Assembly: GCA_024763435.1 (NCBI GenBank)
Contig: JANTFN010000081.1
Coordinates: 1 to 7,450 of the forward strand
Direction of reading: 5' to 3'
Origin: Thermodesulfobacteriota bacterium
GTDB lineage: Bacteria > Desulfobacterota > S145-22
Length of the DNA stretch: 7,450 nucleotides
Shown: positions 6,493 to 7,450 of the stretch, piece by piece
How positions within the stretch are numbered: the first letter of the stretch is position 1
Layout of the letters: each line of letters opens with the position of its first letter
Program-made: the position numbers and the translations under genes
Notes under the pieces: model-generated
Told to the model about the DNA's origin: nothing
Seen by the model: the letters and a program-made list of their open reading frames with translations, nothing else
Databases searched by the model: none

Positions 6493-7233
6493 ATGGCGGC
6501 TCTTATCCCCGGCGGCACCACTAATTACGGCCAAATCGTGGGTATTTTGATGACAGATTCCGTCATTCCAAGAATTCCCGGCGACCCCGGCCACGCGGAA
6601 ACATTCGATTACCCGGTTAGATACGGTGTTATCCGGGATTTTCCATTTTCAGACCTTGTCGATATAAAACGTGACAATCTTGATAAAGTCATCCATACCG
6701 CTCTGGAATTGCAACGGGAAGGCGTCAGCTTTATCGCGGCTGATTGCGGCCTTTTTTCACCCTTTCAACACGACGTTAGTCAGGCACTGGACATCCCCTT
6801 TCTGGGCTCTTCCCTGTCACTCATTCCATTCCTTGAACCCTTTATCCCCGCACACAAAAAAATTGGCGTTCTCACCGGAGACGCGAATATATTAAAAGAA
6901 GAACACCTGAGAGCGGCGGGCGCTAATCCCTTAAAACTAATCATCAGAGGGCTTGAAGCCTGTGAGGAATTTCAAAGGGTCGTTATTAACCGTGACCCCC
7001 ATTTAGATCCAATTGCGATGAGGCAGGGAGCCCTTGATGCCGCGAGAGATCTCGTTGAAAACGGTGAACCCCTCGCCGCTATCGTACTCGAATGCACAAA
7101 CTTAATCAGCTTTAAGTATGACATCCAGATCAAGTTCAATTTGCCTGTCTATGATATGGTAAGCATGGTTGACTTCTTTGCCAGTGGCTACAGGCTAAGG
7201 AAATTCGACGCCCGTTTTATATCACCCGCCTGA
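6493..7233 (+). CDS. Aspartate/glutamate racemase superfamily protein
   Basis: A 246-aa cytosolic protein of the Asp/Glu/hydantoin racemase superfamily, which also includes maleate isomerase and arylmalonate decarboxylase. These enzymes remove and add protons, or add a Cys thiol, next to a carboxylate. The N-terminal GILMTDSVIPRIPGD (17-31) is the opening seen in a subgroup of uncharacterised members. Both active-site cysteines are visible, C85 in AADCGLF (82-88) and C201 in LECTNL (199-204), one in each pseudo-symmetric half. A two-cysteine site favours racemase or isomerase chemistry over arylmalonate decarboxylase, which keeps only the second. KIGVLTGD (123-130) starts the second domain. 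The ATG follows the AOR stop directly (TAAATG) and has only a weak GGTGGA site inside the AOR end, so translation probably relies on coupling. ATG at codon 20 would cut into the conserved start and is unlikely. Its place in the operon implies it works on the AOR substrate or product. Confidence 0.88.
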   Translation: MAALIPGGTTNYGQIVGILMTDSVIPRIPGDPGHAETFDYPVRYGVIRDFPFSDLVDIKRDNLDKVIHTALELQREGVSFIAADCGLFSPFQHDVSQALDIPFLGSSLSLIPFLEPFIPAHKKIGVLTGDANILKEEHLRAAGANPLKLIIRGLEACEEFQRVVINRDPHLDPIAMRQGALDAARDLVENGEPLAAIVLECTNLISFKYDIQIKFNLPVYDMVSMVDFFASGYRLRKFDARFISPA

Positions 7234-7294
7234 CGGGCACATAACCCGCGGACGCTGCCCAACACTTATAGATATAAACACTATTAGACAAAAT

Positions 7295-7367
7295 ATTTAC
7301 CCCCGCTTGACCGAGAGCCTCACGGATGGTAGGTAAATGCTCAATGACTTGTATTGCTTCAGGCATT
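7295..7367 (+). other. Two overlapping inverted repeats upstream of the last gene
   Basis: ATTTACC (7295-7301) pairs perfectly with GGTAAAT (7332-7338) across a 30-nt gap. AATGC (7336-7340) pairs with GCATT (7363-7367), and inside it CAAT (7342-7345) pairs with ATTG (7353-7356). The two outer helices share bases 7336-7338 and so cannot form together. If transcription starts near 7342, only the inner stem is in the RNA and the first repeat would be a DNA site. With stems this short, chance is possible. Confidence 0.3.
7307..7335 (+). promoter_or_regulatory. Candidate promoter sharing the AOR-operon promoter motif
   Basis: TTGACC (7307-7312) is followed after 17 nt by TAGGTA (7330-7335), embedded in ATGGTAGGT (7326-7334). 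The AOR operon promoter has TTGACA and the identical 9-mer at 3812-3820, with the TTGAC-to-9-mer distance differing by one base (19 versus 20). Transcription would begin about 45 nt before the ATG of the following gene. Neither copy has a good TATAAT, so an unusual -10 or a regulator-binding role for the 9-mer is possible. Confidence 0.4.
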
Positions 7368-7388
7368 CAACAGGAGAGGAATGAAAAA

Positions 7389-7450
7389 ATGAAACGAGCT
7401 AAGACAGGTATGATATTTCTTGTTTTAATTTTTTTGTTTTTTCGAGGCGT
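7389..7450 (+). CDS. Start of a secreted or membrane protein, truncated at the right edge
   Basis: Only 20 full codons are present, open to the edge. The translation begins MKRAKTGMIFLVLIFLFFRG: a basic N-region followed by a long hydrophobic stretch, as in a Sec signal peptide or signal anchor. AGGAGAGGA at 7372-7380 is a strong ribosome site with an 8-nt spacer to this ATG. The earlier ATG at 7381 reads only two lysines and then a stop, and abuts the ribosome site, so it was rejected. The gene follows the AOR operon in the same direction with its own promoter-like motif. A second solute-binding protein or other exported protein of the same pathway is possible, but nothing in the visible part identifies it. 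Confidence 0.7.
   Translation, partial: MKRAKTGMIFLVLIFLFFRG

Larger units (their letters stand above)
7234..7388 (+). other. Intergenic leader region with AT-rich block, promoter and hairpins
   Basis: This 155-bp non-coding gap separates the AOR operon from the next plus-strand gene. Short GC-rich CCCG/CGGG repeats around 7225-7248 can form small hairpins but have no T-run, so no intrinsic terminator is claimed. An AT-rich block (7261-7300) precedes a TTGACC hexamer, as an UP element would. The remainder contains the promoter-like motif and inverted repeats listed separately, then an AGGAGAGGA ribosome site at 7372-7380. Confidence 0.6.

Noticed and set aside
7210..7248. Possible terminator after the racemase gene (GCCCGT with ACGGGC, and CGGG with CCCG)
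   Set aside because: The stems are short or widely spaced, one overlaps the coding end, and no T-run follows on the plus strand.
7273..7278. TATAAA as a -10 element for the last gene
   Set aside because: The bases 17 nt upstream (GGACGC) do not resemble a -35, and the start would lie over 100 nt from the gene.
7381..7389. ATG at 7381 as start of the last gene
   Set aside because: It reads Met-Lys-Lys and then TGA, and it directly abuts the ribosome site.

Overview
The window reads as part of a catabolic or accessory locus from an anaerobic bacterium of moderate GC. A tungsten-type aldehyde ferredoxin oxidoreductase (AOR) with its own polyferredoxin, a Liv-type (branched-chain amino acid family) ABC transporter and an FCD-type GntR regulator is a combination I associate with sulfate-reducing or syntrophic Desulfobacterota. 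That placement is inference from gene content and protein style; the window holds no rRNA or other phylogenetic marker.

Layout. Positions 1-3665 lie on the minus strand. In transcription order they are an FCD-family GntR regulator (3665-2961), a secreted LivK-type solute-binding protein (2861-1671), a Rho-independent terminator or attenuator (1654-1618), the permease LivH (1579-647) and the permease LivM (647 to beyond the left edge, truncated). The ATPase genes livG and livF would be expected further left. A 203-bp divergent intergenic region (3666-3868) holds outward promoters and a perfect palindrome that may be an operator. On the plus strand are four tightly packed genes: a 93-aa Cys-containing protein resembling the TIGR04076 family (3869-4150), a 16-Cys ferredoxin (4147-4665), the AOR catalytic subunit (4669-6492) and an Asp/Glu-racemase-superfamily protein (6493-7233). 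After 155 bp of non-coding DNA, a new gene with a signal-peptide-like start begins at 7389 and runs off the right edge.

How the genes may work together. The transporter would import an organic acid or amino-acid-like substrate. The regulator probably senses that substrate or a product and controls both divergent units. The racemase-superfamily enzyme could isomerise, racemise or otherwise process an intermediate. The AOR would interconvert an aldehyde and a carboxylate (or catalyse a related W-dependent redox step), passing electrons through the four-cluster ferredoxin. No NADH-oxidising subunit is present, so the final electron partner is unknown and the substrate cannot be read from sequence.

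The most notable non-coding signal is a shared promoter architecture. TTGAC(A/C), followed 13-14 nt later by the 9-mer ATGGTAGGT, occurs both before the AOR operon and before the gene at 7389. This suggests one regulon covering both. No mobile elements, CRISPR arrays, tRNAs or rRNAs were seen.
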